Shown piece after piece: positions 27,800 to 37,262 of a DNA stretch of 64,000 nt (within the stretch, counting starts at the first letter, position 1; each line of letters starts with the position of its first letter). The stretch covers positions 17,918 to 81,917 of the forward strand of contig NZ_JAQISW010000008.1 of NCBI RefSeq assembly GCF_028618435.1, written 5' to 3'. The translations under genes were made by a program, and so were the position numbers. The notes under the pieces were generated by a model that did not search any database, was not told the DNA's origin, and saw nothing but the letters and a program-made list of their open reading frames with translations. Source of the DNA: Bartonella sp. MM73XJBT.G. Its GTDB lineage: Bacteria; Pseudomonadota; Alphaproteobacteria; Rhizobiales; Rhizobiaceae.

Positions 27800-30158
27800 T
27801 GTTTTTTCTCCTTTGATAAAATATGGGTAGCCATTCATTAGGGTCTGCTCCATATTCGGTTATAATTTCATTCATGAGTTCAATATTTTGAGTTGTGCCG
27901 CTTAAAACGGCGATCTCATCGCTCATTCCACGTAAGTTAAGCTCTGCAACAACAGAACTTTGTCCTTGTTTGATAAGAAAACGACGGGATTCTCTGCTTA
28001 ATTCTGACTGTATCAGTTCAAATTCACGCTCAGTGAGTTTGAAAGCTTCGACATAATCGTTATAATTTGCTTTTTGATTGGGAAAAAATATTTGGGTGGG
28101 GCATTGCTCAATAATTGTGTGTGCAATTGTGGAGTTTAAAGCGTCTTTGGGGCTTTGTGTTGCAAAGAGCATCATGCCATTTTGTTTACGGATTGTTTTT
28201 AGCCGATCTTGCGCAAAAGCTTTGAATGAATCATCTTCTAAAGCTTTCCAGAATTCATCAACGACAATAATGATGCGTCGTCCATCAATTAGATCAAGAA
28301 TACGGTGAAAGAGATACATCATTAAGGGGCGCCGAATTTCTTCGTTGTCTAAGAAATCGGTCATGTCATAGCCAATGAATTGTGCATTTAAATTGAGATC
28401 ATCTTGATCATTGTCAAAAACCCATCCTAAATCATTTCCTCTAATCCAGCGTTGTAGTCGTATGGCAATCCCTTCTTTTGATGTATTGTCAAAAAACAGT
28501 TGAAGAGCCCCAAGAGAGCGTTGTGTTGGGGGTAAATTTTCTAAGGAATCGATGGCTTTGGCAATCTCTTGTCGCTCTTCTTCGGTCACAATTTGCCCTT
28601 CAGCTGAGACGAGCTTTAAGATCCAATTGCGAAGAAAGATTTTATTTTTTTCGCTGTATTCCATGCCCTTTAAGGGAGAAATACCGGTGGGCTGTCCATT
28701 TTTTAAAGGTTTATATTTTCCTCCTCCAGCGCGGACAAAAATCTCTGCCCCTTGATCTTTGTCAAAAAAAACCATGGTTGGATTATGTTTTTGTAATTGT
28801 GCAAGAAGAAAATTAACAATCACTGTTTTACCAGATCCCGATGGACCACAAACAAACGTGTTTCCAAGATCACCATAATGAAAATTAAAATAGTAAGGTG
28901 AACCAGCCTGTGTTTTGAGCAAAGCGACAGCAGGACCCCAAATATTATCGTTCAATTTGCCAACAGGAAAAGAATGGAAGGGCGATAAAGCGGCAAAGTT
29001 TCTGCTGGTAATGGCGCCTGAACGCGCACGATAGCTAAAGTTTCCGGGTAATTGCGCCCACCATGCAGCTTCCAATCCTAAATCTTCTCTGGCAATAACG
29101 GCACCCCCATTGGTTAAATGGGAGCGTGCTTTTGATAAGTTCTCAGTCAATATTTTGGGGTTATCGGCAAAAACAGTTAAAGAAATATGATGTTCGCCCA
29201 AAACAAAACGGTTTGACTCTAAATCATCCAAGGCTTCATCTAGCGCATCAATTTGTGAGCTAGCACGGTCGGCTGCATTAATCATTTGATTTTGTTTGCG
29301 GCTCATAATTGCACTGGCGGCTGCTTTACTTTTAAAAACAAAGGATTGTGCTAAGATGAATTCAAACGGGACCGTAAGCAAACCATCGGTCATCCCTGGG
29401 CGTGTTTTAGAAGGGTATTCTTTCCACCCAAACATGCCGGCAAAGCGTTCATTGCTTTCATGACGAATTTCGATAATTTCTTTTCCAAAAATAACACGAT
29501 CTGAGTAAATCGTTGACGCAATGGTGCCAAATGTCAGAGGAATACGTTCACGCCTTCCGCCCACCAATTGATGGAGAAATTCACTTTGTTCGGAAAATAA
29601 AAGCCCTTCATGTTCATAGATTGTTAGGAGACGGACCCCATATTCTTCTAAACCTTGCATGAGATCTTGGCTTAATTCTTCGAGTTTACGAATAGCTTCT
29701 TCATCGGGTTCAGATTGTGTTTTTTTTGCTTTGCTCAAGCGCTGAAAAAATGAAGCTAATTTCTGCGTTTTGTCCGCTGCAGGATTCCAAAGCAATGAAA
29801 TAAATAGATCATTGCGATACAGCTCTTGCGAAACCATTTTCTTTTTGTATTTTTCATCTAATGTTGTTGCAAAAGATGAAATAAAATGTCCTTCTGGATA
29901 AATCGTTTCACGACGGCGAATGATGTGAGAATATAAAGCAACCCGTTCATCTGCAATATTTTTCAAAAGCGTGTTTAATTGGTTGTGTAAAGAATTGATT
30001 TGATCAGTATCTGCCGTATCAAAATTTACACCCTCGACAGCCATCACAACCATTAAACAGCGTGAATTTAAAGCAATGACATGCTGGTTGATGTAACGTA
30101 TATAGGGAATATATTCTTCAGGCAAAGTTTCCCGTTTCATCATTGACATATGTTTCAC
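27786..30158 (-). CDS. virB4: T4SS ATPase VirB4
   Basis: This 790-residue inner-membrane-associated ATPase is needed for pilus assembly and transfer. Walker A is CGPSGSGKTVIVNF (about 438-451) and Walker B is RRIIIVVDEFWKAL (about 626-639). The N-terminal CagE/VirB4 domain fills the first 400 residues. Two further ATG codons follow the first (MKHMSMMKRE), so the exact start is uncertain by a few residues. It lies 13 bp after virB3. Confidence 0.97.
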   Translation of the reverse strand: MKHMSMMKRETLPEEYIPYIRYINQHVIALNSRCLMVVMAVEGVNFDTADTDQINSLHNQLNTLLKNIADERVALYSHIIRRRETIYPEGHFISSFATTLDEKYKKKMVSQELYRNDLFISLLWNPAADKTQKLASFFQRLSKAKKTQSEPDEEAIRKLEELSQDLMQGLEEYGVRLLTIYEHEGLLFSEQSEFLHQLVGGRRERIPLTFGTIASTIYSDRVIFGKEIIEIRHESNERFAGMFGWKEYPSKTRPGMTDGLLTVPFEFILAQSFVFKSKAAASAIMSRKQNQMINAADRASSQIDALDEALDDLESNRFVLGEHHISLTVFADNPKILTENLSKARSHLTNGGAVIAREDLGLEAAWWAQLPGNFSYRARSGAITSRNFAALSPFHSFPVGKLNDNIWGPAVALLKTQAGSPYYFNFHYGDLGNTFVCGPSGSGKTVIVNFLLAQLQKHNPTMVFFDKDQGAEIFVRAGGGKYKPLKNGQPTGISPLKGMEYSEKNKIFLRNWILKLVSAEGQIVTEEERQEIAKAIDSLENLPPTQRSLGALQLFFDNTSKEGIAIRLQRWIRGNDLGWVFDNDQDDLNLNAQFIGYDMTDFLDNEEIRRPLMMYLFHRILDLIDGRRIIIVVDEFWKALEDDSFKAFAQDRLKTIRKQNGMMLFATQSPKDALNSTIAHTIIEQCPTQIFFPNQKANYNDYVEAFKLTEREFELIQSELSRESRRFLIKQGQSSVVAELNLRGMSDEIAVLSGTTQNIELMNEIITEYGADPNEWLPIFYQRRKNNEKI

Positions 30159-30171
30159 CGGTTGTATTCCT

Positions 30172-30480
30172 TCAGCTTAGTTCCTTATAAGTGCGGACAA
30201 GGCGTAAGGGGGAGGTAGAACCTCCTCCCCATCGGCTGATATTTTTTTGTTTTCCTCTGGTATTGAGCCACGCAAATAGTATGCGAAATTGGTTGTGATC
30301 ATATTTTGTCACTTCACGTAAAATAAAGTGCATCCCAACTCCAAGACCAAACATGGTAAAATCACTGGTCACAATAAAGAGAATGGATGTCGCCATGACA
30401 TTGAGTGCCATCGCTTCCATTGTAACACCAATAAACATGGCCGGACGTGTACAGGCAAGGAAAAGGGTATCTTCGTTCAT
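30172..30480 (-). CDS. virB3: T4SS membrane protein VirB3
   Basis: This 102-residue inner-membrane protein has hydrophobic segments in the first half and matches the VirB3 family, which works with VirB4 in pilus assembly. Its ATG abuts the virB2 stop. The C-terminal basic part follows ILFAWLNTRG. Confidence 0.92.
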   Translation of the reverse strand: MNEDTLFLACTRPAMFIGVTMEAMALNVMATSILFIVTSDFTMFGLGVGMHFILREVTKYDHNQFRILFAWLNTRGKQKNISRWGGGSTSPLRLVRTYKELS

Positions 30481-30801
30481 TTATGCTGTACCCGCTAATT
30501 TAGTGACAAGAGCGGGGGCACCAAAAACAAGAGCAATACCGAGAACACAGTAAGCTGCTTTGCGTAAATCAATAAAGCCGTACATCCAACCAATACCTAC
30601 AGCAGCAACACATATAATGGCAATTAGCCTTGCCGTTGGACCCGTCATCATGGTGACAATGTTGCCTAAAACACCATCAAGATTCCCAAAACCACCCCCA
30701 TTAGGAGCAGGAGCAGCAAAAGAAGGATCGGATACAAATACTGCTGTAAAAAGCAGCATGATCACGATAAAAATGATGTTCTGAAATCTACTATTTGTCA
30801 T
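30481..30801 (-). CDS. virB2: T4SS major pilin VirB2
   Basis: This 106-residue pilin precursor starts at MTNSRFQN, after AGAGAGG four bases upstream; an earlier ATG eleven codons upstream has no such site. A long signal peptide should be cut after SFA (AAP). The mature part has two hydrophobic helices as in conjugative pilins. It is the first gene of the operon; virB1 is absent, as in other Bartonella VirB systems. Confidence 0.94.
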   Translation of the reverse strand: MTNSRFQNIIFIVIMLLFTAVFVSDPSFAAPAPNGGGFGNLDGVLGNIVTMMTGPTARLIAIICVAAVGIGWMYGFIDLRKAAYCVLGIALVFGAPALVTKLAGTA

Positions 30802-31195
30802 TTTACCTCTCTTTAACAAACAATATTTGTTCATCTATCGACATTCCATTGCCTCTAACACCTGGAGAATTCTGTTATTTTATGACAGTCTAAACTCCTC
30901 GTTTTTTTGTTTTAAAAGTCTTGATCGTGGATTTTCTCACTCTCAAATACTTCTTTTTAAAGAGACAGAAGTCTTTTCAAACTGAGATTGTGTTACATGA
31001 AAATGGCAATTTTAAGTTGTACTTTTAGTTAAGACAACAATATTAAAACAAGGTGAGAGAGAATATTATTCTTTACAAAATGTAGTTAATGTGTAACACA
31101 GATATTTTGATTTTTTCTTTAAAAACAAGGGGATTGCGATAAATAATGTGAAAGGATAGAAAAACAATGAATTTTTTAAGCGAGCGTGTTAAGAG
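30802..31195. promoter_or_regulatory. Divergent regulatory region upstream of virB2
   Basis: This 394 bp gap separates the leftward virB operon from a rightward nuclease-like gene and must hold both promoters. It contains the small inverted repeat AGAATATTATTCT (31060-31072). In B. henselae the virB/bep genes are controlled by BatR and by RpoH1; I cannot verify a BatR site here by eye. A 14-codon frame with a good ribosome binding site (31167-31211) overlaps the start of the nuclease-like gene. Confidence 0.55.
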
Positions 31196-31921
31196 ATGCT
31201 ATTTAAATTGATTGTTATGATTTACATTATAGTTTCTATAATGTGGGGATTAAGTCAATATAAGGATAAAATAGATTTCAGCTTTCTTGAAATATTAAAA
31301 ATGAAAGATATTCAAGATATTGTTGATCTCTACAAGGAAGAAAAAAAATTAAGGCAATCGATCTCCCAACAGTCATTAGAAGAAAATAAACCAGCGCTTG
31401 ATCAGCAGGAGAGCGTTGCATCAAATGATGAGGTACATAATGTGCTTGTTTTTCATGGTAGGGCATCGGTTACAAGTGGGGTTACATTTAAATTACTAAC
31501 ACCTTCTGCACAATCTTGGCGATCCCATATGACCCGTGATATTCATCTTTATGGTGTGGACACATGCGCACCACGCCAAAAAGCAAAATTAAAGGATCAA
31601 GAATGGCCCTGCGGTGCGGTTACAACGGCTTGGCTTGTCACCAAAACACTTGGTCAGGATTTATCCTGTAAGCGGGCTTTTATGCACAATGGTGTTTATT
31701 ATGCGCAATGTTTTGTTCAAGGGATTGATTTAGCTGAGGCAGGTCTTAGAGAAGGGATGTTGGTGCTCCCAAAGGAGGGTAAAAATCCTCTTCCAACACA
31801 GTACCATCATGCAGAAGAAAAAGCACGTAACAATAAGATTGGTCTTTGGTCAAGCGATTTCACCGAACCCTTCAAGTGGCGACGAGATAATGGATCTTAT
31901 AACCCGTTTGCAAGCCCTTGA
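31196..31921 (+). CDS. Membrane-anchored thermonuclease-like (SNase family) protein
   Basis: This 241-residue protein has an N-terminal transmembrane segment (about 3-18), a charged linker, and a C-terminal OB-fold domain of the staphylococcal nuclease type (about 90-230). HLYGVDTCAPRQKA corresponds to the family strand with the metal-binding Asp, and AEEKARNNKIGLWS is the typical C-terminal helix ending. Rhizobial relatives are annotated thermonuclease family proteins. Nuclease activity is unproven. It is divergent from virB2. Confidence 0.75.
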   Translation: MLFKLIVMIYIIVSIMWGLSQYKDKIDFSFLEILKMKDIQDIVDLYKEEKKLRQSISQQSLEENKPALDQQESVASNDEVHNVLVFHGRASVTSGVTFKLLTPSAQSWRSHMTRDIHLYGVDTCAPRQKAKLKDQEWPCGAVTTAWLVTKTLGQDLSCKRAFMHNGVYYAQCFVQGIDLAEAGLREGMLVLPKEGKNPLPTQYHHAEEKARNNKIGLWSSDFTEPFKWRRDNGSYNPFASP

Positions 31922-32570
31922 TTGGTTTTATTGATTTTCCTTGATGTTTATTGCAAAAATGTGTGAGATCAGGACAAACCAGACAGTCTCATGAGATGGT
32001 GTTCTTTGAGGTTGGTGATATAAAGGTGATATGAAATAAAACAAGTGAATATGCTCACTTAAAAAAACGGATTATTGCATTATTTACAGACTGAACTGGA
32101 TTGAAACGTTTTGGTGCTTCAAGGTGGGGCGGGGAGGCTAGCTTTTTAGGACGTTTTTGCGCGTAGAGCCTTATGGAATATTGTCCTTTGAGAGGTTGAG
32201 GTTAGCTTAGTGAAACTGTTAGAGACGACATTAGATTTGTCGCTGGTCCTTTTAAAACAGGGAAGGTGGAGAGGATAGAACCTTTCAAAATTTGGAACAG
32301 TCAAAAGACATGTTGCTCAATATTTTAAGACTTGTATCATGAATTGTTTTCATGGATGTTTCAAGTGCTCTTGCCATGATGTGTTTTAAGATATTGTCAG
32401 AGGAATATTTATGAAGCGGTATGAAAGCTTATGAAAAGAAAATATTGTGTTTCCTATCGTAGGAAGTCAATCAAGGAGAATTTGAAAAAAACGCGTTGTG
32501 ATATAAATTGCAAGCGTTTTGTTCTTAGAACAGAAAGCAGATTACAAGGATAAAGATCATGTAAAACATT
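31922..32570. other. Intergenic stretch before the XRE module
   Basis: No gene or terminator is evident. From about 32368 rightward the sequence is shared with 46423 onward and belongs to the segmental duplication. Confidence 0.5.
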
Positions 32571-32930
32571 TTAATTTTGATCAGAAATTAATTTTAAAAT
32601 GGCTTTCTGTTTGGCAGATGTTAGAACTCTAAAACTTTTTAAAAGCAAAAATTCTTCTCTGTTTGATGCGACTTCTTCATGATGATACGAGGTGTTTTCT
32701 TTTGTGATAATATCCGTGTAAAAAAAGGAAACCGGAACTTTTAGGATATCGGAAATTTCCTTTAAGCGCCCTGCACTCACACGATTTAAGCCTTTTTCAT
32801 ACTTTTGAATTTGTTGAAAACTTACCCCTAAAGCGTCTCCTAAGGTTTTTTGAGACATTCCCAATATTTTTCGCTTCAAGCGAATTTTTTTACCTACAAA
32901 AAGATCAATATTAAGGTTCTGAGTTTGCAT
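32571..32930 (-). CDS. XRE-family transcriptional regulator (Bartonella Trp type)
   Basis: This 119-residue cytoplasmic DNA-binding protein has a helix-turn-helix at about residues 12-66 (MSQKTLGDALGVSFQQIQKY), as in many alphaproteobacterial XRE regulators. I start at MQTQNLNID because GGAGGGGG lies just upstream; the longer frame would be read through a structured RNA. The upstream RNA-plus-regulator arrangement matches the Brt/Trp pairs described in B. henselae, where they affect badA expression. A paralogue lies at 46636-46989. Confidence 0.88.
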   Translation of the reverse strand: MQTQNLNIDLFVGKKIRLKRKILGMSQKTLGDALGVSFQQIQKYEKGLNRVSAGRLKEISDILKVPVSFFYTDIITKENTSYHHEEVASNREEFLLLKSFRVLTSAKQKAILKLISDQN

Positions 32931-32944
32931 TTGCCCCCTCCGGT

Positions 32945-33137
32945 TGCGAGCGCCCTCGCATAAGTATTCCGGGAGTAACAAGCACTGACCTCGAATCAGC
33001 TTTTTGCTTTTAGTGCGTAAGACACACCTGGACATAGCAAAAACTCCCGGAATTCCGGGACACCCGCAAAGCGGGATAAATTTATGTATCGAGGTTTCGG
33101 GCTTGTTTTCCCTATTGGTCGTTGCGTATGCGACCAA
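32945..33137 (-). ncRNA. Brt-like structured RNA upstream of the XRE gene, copy 1
   Basis: Helices are visible: outer 32977-32983/33101-33107 and 32988-32994/33089-33095; inner 33001-33008/33036-33043 enclosing GTGCG/CACAC; the palindrome TCCCGGAATTCCGGGA (33045-33060); CCCGC/GCGGG (33063-33075); TTGGTCG/CGACCAA (33115-33137); and TGCGAG/CTCGCA near the regulator's ribosome binding site (32945-32960). Compared with the second copy, several helices differ in sequence but stay paired, and one difference is a G-U pair only in minus-strand RNA. Exact ends are not known. Confidence 0.72.
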
Positions 33138-34195
33138 AACATCTTTTGATGTGTAAAGTAATTTTAGGAGATTAGCAATAAAAATTGTTTTTTTAGAATG
33201 AAGAGATTTCTTGAATTAAGAGACTGTTTGCCGTTCAAATTTTTTTAAGATTGGCTTACGAAACTTATGTTCTCAGTCCTGTCTTTGATGAAGGGAGCCC
33301 CCCGTGGATTTTAAGATTAAGCGCCCTAGGGGAGAACTAAAGAGGTCTTTGATCAATAACCAAAATGGTTTTTTTTATGTGGTTGAAATCTCATGATGAG
33401 AGGGAAAAGCTTTCATAAATGGATATCCTTCATGCAAAACAGACTCAAAACGAAATAGATTTGGTTGTTGTCTATACCTGCTTATTTTTAAAAGATTTTT
33501 CTCAATGCTCATACGCATTTTACGAATGATGCTACACGAAAGTGTATCAAGGGAAAGCTTCTATGGATAGGATAAACGCTATGTTTCTATCTTTATTGAA
33601 AAAAAAGATGCATGACGGCATAGATGCCACATACTCTTTGTTTGTTCAAAATACTTTGATAGTTTCTGCATTTGAATTTGAGAGATTTTATTTTTTTATC
33701 TTTAAATGTTTTTATTATTTCTTCTACTTAATGAATGGGAAAACGAAGTGTTTTGATTGATTCAATATAAACAGATTTTGAAATGAGAAAAGATATTTGG
33801 AATTCCCATGAGGTTTGAAGAATAAACGATAATTATAAATTTAAGGATTTTATCCTTAAGAAAGTAATTTTAAAGCGTTTTTTAAATTTATTTATTTTTC
33901 AAATTAAAAATTTGAGTGTTTTCGCTAAAAAGCTGTATCAACGCAGTTGTTGTTGGAATTGAAGTTTTTATGAAGAAAATGAGTATTGTGGAATGATGAG
34001 CTTTTGTTATAAAGCGTTTTAGAATTTTGCACAGGCTTTTGATACCTTATTTATTTTATCATTTCTTATGATCTTTAATAAGCGATGCAAAGTTGAGATA
34101 TGGTTTGAGAAAGCAGATGACAGAAGTCTTATCTTTCGATAAGTAGTTTTGAAGTAAAGACAGCCTGATCAATGACAAATAGAGATAGGTGCACC
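33138..34195. other. Intergenic stretch with repeat copy 3
   Basis: About 1 kb with no credible gene; it holds flanking sequence of the XRE module, the RNA promoter (expected just right of 33140) and the repeat core at 33751-33842. Confidence 0.5.
33751..33842 (+). repeat. Dispersed intergenic repeat, copy 3
   Basis: The core TTTTGATTGATTCAATATAA is followed by TTTTGAAATGAGAAAAG and a TTATAAAT end. Confidence 0.6.
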
Positions 34196-35041
34196 ATGAA
34201 TGAGCTTACCCATATTGAGACTGTTATAGAACGTTATGATGCTGTTTTTTGTGATGTGTGGGGTGTTGTGCATAATGGTATGCAGGCATTTGAACCAGCG
34301 TTGAAAGCGTTGTATAAAATTCGACAAATGGGAAAAACGGTCATTTTATTGACGAATTCTCCTCGTCTCCGGGAAGATGTTGCGGCTCAATTACAAAGCA
34401 TGAATGTTCATCGTGACTATTATGATGCCATTATCACGTCAGGGGATGTCACGCGGGATCTCATTTGTGCTGCACCGCGTCAAGTTTTTTTCATTGGTCC
34501 AGAACGTGACTTGGTGCTGTTTGAAGGGTTGACGTGTGAATTTGTTGAAGAAAGGGAAGCTTCTGTTGTCGTTTGTAGCGGTTTTCTTGAAGATTTTGAG
34601 GAAGAGCCTTCTGCTTATGAGGCGATGTTTCGTCGCATAAAAGCGCGGAATTTACCCTTTATTTGTGCTAATCCTGATGTGATTGTTCATTACGGAAATA
34701 AGGAATTTTGGTGTGCTGGCGCATTGGCACGTCTTTATCAACAATTAGGAGGGGAAGTCCGCATCGCTGGAAAACCTCATGCTCCTATTTATGAGTGTGC
34801 CTTTGAAAAACTTCAAAATATGCGTGGAACAATAGAAAAAAGTCAAGTTTTAGCGATTGGTGATGGTCTTTTGACGGACATTAAGGGAGCTGCCCAATTT
34901 GGTCTTGATGCCCTTTATATTATGGGGGGGATTCATTGTTATGATTATATGCAAAATGGTGTGGTGGATAAGCAAGCTTTGCATTCTTTTTTAGAATGTC
35001 ATGGTTATAGGCCACAAGCAATCATGTGGGCACTTCAGTAA
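34196..35041 (+). CDS. HAD-superfamily subfamily IIA hydrolase
   Basis: This 281-residue phosphatase-like protein is of the TIGR01459 type common next to ribF in alphaproteobacteria. Motif I is FCDVWGVVHNG; the first nucleophile Asp is present. ILLTNSPR is motif II, and GDGLLTDIKGA supplies motif IV acidic residues. I use the ATG preceded by AGGTG at 34196 rather than one eight codons earlier. Substrate is unknown. Its stop overlaps the ribF start (TAATG). Confidence 0.88.
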   Translation: MNELTHIETVIERYDAVFCDVWGVVHNGMQAFEPALKALYKIRQMGKTVILLTNSPRLREDVAAQLQSMNVHRDYYDAIITSGDVTRDLICAAPRQVFFIGPERDLVLFEGLTCEFVEEREASVVVCSGFLEDFEEEPSAYEAMFRRIKARNLPFICANPDVIVHYGNKEFWCAGALARLYQQLGGEVRIAGKPHAPIYECAFEKLQNMRGTIEKSQVLAIGDGLLTDIKGAAQFGLDALYIMGGIHCYDYMQNGVVDKQALHSFLECHGYRPQAIMWALQ

Positions 35042-36042
35042 TGGCTAAATTTTTGCGTCTTCAGGGAATTCATATGTTTCCCTCGGTTTGGCGGGGAGCC
35101 GTGTTGGCACTTGGAAATTTTGATGGTGTTCATTGTGGGCATCAAGGGGTGTTGCAAAAAGCACTTGATTTTGCGCGGATAAAAAAGAAACCCGCTGTTG
35201 TTTTAACTTTTGAACCGCATCCAAGAAGTTTTTTTCAACGTTCAGCGCCTGTCTATCGTTTGACTGAGGCGGCTGAAAAAGCTGAAATTTTTAAAATCTT
35301 GGGCTTTGATGGCGTGATTGAGCAGCCCTTTGATGCTCAATTTTCTACTCTTTCAGCCGATGAATTTATCAAGTCGACTTTAAAGGAAACTTTTGATGTT
35401 TCTGTTGTGGTGACTGGCGAAAATTTTCAATTTGGTCATAAGAAAAGTGGAAACGTCTCTCTTCTTTGTCAAAGAGGAAAAGAAGAGGGATTTGAGGTCG
35501 TGCAAGTTCCTTATGTTTCTCATCCTCAAGATTCACAATCGTTGATTATTTCCTCTAGTTTTATTCGGCAACTTCTTTCACAAGGAGAAGTGGACCAAGC
35601 AGCCCATTTATTAGGCTATCGCTATCGGGTATGTTCCAATATTATTCAAGGCGACAAACTTGGACGTCTTTTGGGATTTCCTACCGCTAATCAGATGTTG
35701 CCTCCTCAGGTTCGTTTGGCTCATGGTGTTTATGCGGTACGCTTGCGTCGCACTAACGGTGTTTTATATGATGGGGTTGCAAGCTTTGGTTGCCGTCCAA
35801 CCGTTGTTAAAGATGGGGCTCCTCTTTTGGAAACCTATTTATTTGACTTTAATGATGACCTTTATGGGGAAAGCTGTACCATTTCTTTTTTCCAGTTTTT
35901 ACGCGGACAAGAAAAATTTGATGGGCTTGAACCTTTGATTGCACAAATGCACCGTGATGAAAAAAAAGCAAAAGAAATTTTAAAGACAGTCCAACCCTTA
36001 TCACAGTTGGATCGGCTGCTTACTTTTAAAAATATGCTCTAA
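35041..36042 (+). CDS. ribF: Bifunctional riboflavin kinase / FAD synthetase
   Basis: This 333-residue protein makes FMN then FAD. The N-terminal FAD synthetase half has LGNFDGVHCGHQ (HxGH-type nucleotidyl transferase) and TFEPHPRSFF. The C-terminal flavokinase half has GRLLGFPTANQ and GVASFGCRPTV. Starting at the ATG overlapping the upstream stop gives the normal family N-terminus, and translational coupling is likely. Confidence 0.96.
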   Translation: MAKFLRLQGIHMFPSVWRGAVLALGNFDGVHCGHQGVLQKALDFARIKKKPAVVLTFEPHPRSFFQRSAPVYRLTEAAEKAEIFKILGFDGVIEQPFDAQFSTLSADEFIKSTLKETFDVSVVVTGENFQFGHKKSGNVSLLCQRGKEEGFEVVQVPYVSHPQDSQSLIISSSFIRQLLSQGEVDQAAHLLGYRYRVCSNIIQGDKLGRLLGFPTANQMLPPQVRLAHGVYAVRLRRTNGVLYDGVASFGCRPTVVKDGAPLLETYLFDFNDDLYGESCTISFFQFLRGQEKFDGLEPLIAQMHRDEKKAKEILKTVQPLSQLDRLLTFKNML

Positions 36043-36187
36043 GTTTATCTGAAAAAGAAAGAAGAGCTGTTAAAATAGCACTTAAAGTGATGATAAGCAC
36101 AAACATATATTCCAAAACATCACGGAATATATGTTTTTTGCGTTGTTGAGAGGGAGAATCGAATATCTGAAGATCTGATTGAGGCAT
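36026..36187 (-). CDS. Small single-pass membrane protein
   Basis: This 53-residue protein runs from MPQSDLQIF to KLRAYF. It has a basic stretch then one hydrophobic helix (about residues 27-45, MFVLIITLSAILTALLSF). GGAAAAGACA precedes the ATG. It converges with ribF and overlaps its 3' end by 17 bases. The function is unknown. Confidence 0.5.
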   Translation of the reverse strand: MPQSDLQIFDSPSQQRKKHIFRDVLEYMFVLIITLSAILTALLSFSDKLRAYF

Positions 36188-36654
36188 TGTCTTTTCCAAA
36201 GTTAATTGTATGGCTTTTGTTATCAATTAAAACTTTACTGCTTGTTTCTTTCTGATCCGTTAAAATTCATGATGAATCGTGAATGAATAAGGACACAGCA
36301 TCTTTGGCAAGAAGATATGCGAAGAAAAAAGAGAGCTGGTTTTTAACTTCTTGCACTTTTAACTTTAGAATTTCACAAAATTTAAAATCGATAATTTTTT
36401 TCTTTTAAAAGTTGATCGCTTGCATCAATTTGCCTGCATTTTTATAGCTTCTTGATGGCTTTAGAGGTGGAGATTTGTTGTCTATTTAAGAGAAAAGCTT
36501 TCTTATCGTGTCCGAATGAAGAGGGCCTCTTTAAAGGGGGAAAGTCTCCACGTGAAAGCTGTAAGACAAATATTCTTGACAGATGATTTTTTTATAGATT
36601 GGTGTGAATTTAAGAATTTTTGTTTTTTAGCGTGTGGGATTAAGCGCATGAAGC

Positions 36655-36990
36655 CTATGAGTAAAGACGTGCTAAACGATAAAGATGCAGTGAACGCGTT
36701 CCATGATGGCAATAGGCGAGAAGAGGTAAGGACGCTGTTTTTAAAATTGTCTGCATGGTTTCAACATCTGATTTTTTTATGGTTGGAGGCGAAATGGGAA
36801 GGTAATAGGCTTTTATGCCATAGTCATTTGCGACCATTTTTATGCTTGAAAAGTCAGGTTGATCAGGTTCTTCGTGATCGGGGCGGTTACAGACAATGGT
36901 TTTAAAACCAGCTTCTGCCAATGTTTTGATATTTTCTACGCTCATTTGTGCACCGATAAAAATATCAGGGTCAATTTGCTGTAAATTCAT
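36655..36990 (-). CDS. TIGR01244-type sulfurtransferase/phosphatase-fold protein (DUF442)
   Basis: This 111-residue protein has the short tyrosine-phosphatase-like fold found fused to beta-lactamase-like hydrolases (BLH/DUF442). FKTIVCNRPDHEEPDQP and the cysteine loop YCHHGTRS (C at about 93) are typical. The end after the loop is slightly short compared with many relatives, so a mild C-terminal truncation is possible. Confidence 0.8.
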   Translation of the reverse strand: MNLQQIDPDIFIGAQMSVENIKTLAEAGFKTIVCNRPDHEEPDQPDFSSIKMVANDYGIKAYYLPISPPTIKKSDVETMQTILKTASLPLLAYCHHGTRSLHLYRLARLYS

Positions 36991-37200
36991 TTTTATTTAT
37001 TCCCAATTTCCCGATTTTAACAATACTCTGAGCTCTATAAAAAGACATGATGAAGGGTAAGATTTTTTAAAGGGCATCTTAACAAAAATATTCTTTTTGT
37101 CGAGAAGACTTGCTTGGAAAAATGTGTTGTAAAATGTGTTGTAAGATGCAACATATTCGATCTTGAATAAGACATTGACCTATTATTTAACTCGAGTTAG

Positions 37201-37262
37201 AACCTTGAATACCGTAAGATTCCCTTATTTCAAGTCTGTTCCATGTTACATCAGTCAAGATC
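37201..37262 (-). repeat. Dispersed intergenic repeat, copy 4 (inverted)
   Basis: Reverse complement of the family: CTTGAATACCGTAAGAT, then CAAGTCTGTTCCATGTTAC. Confidence 0.55.

Larger units (their letters stand above)
32368..33850. repeat. Segmental duplication, copy 1 (XRE gene plus structured RNA plus flanks)
   Basis: About 1.5 kb matches 46423-47930 in the same order and orientation: GCTCTYGCCATGATG flank, XRE gene, structured leader, an AT-rich flank with AATGAAGAGATTTCTT, and an intergenic-repeat core. The XRE coding part is most conserved; flanks have drifted. Confidence 0.8.

Noticed and set aside
32931..33137. Longer 188-residue start for the first XRE gene
   Set aside because: The extension covers a structured RNA region and its frame is not kept in the paralogue; the internal ATG has a strong ribosome binding site.
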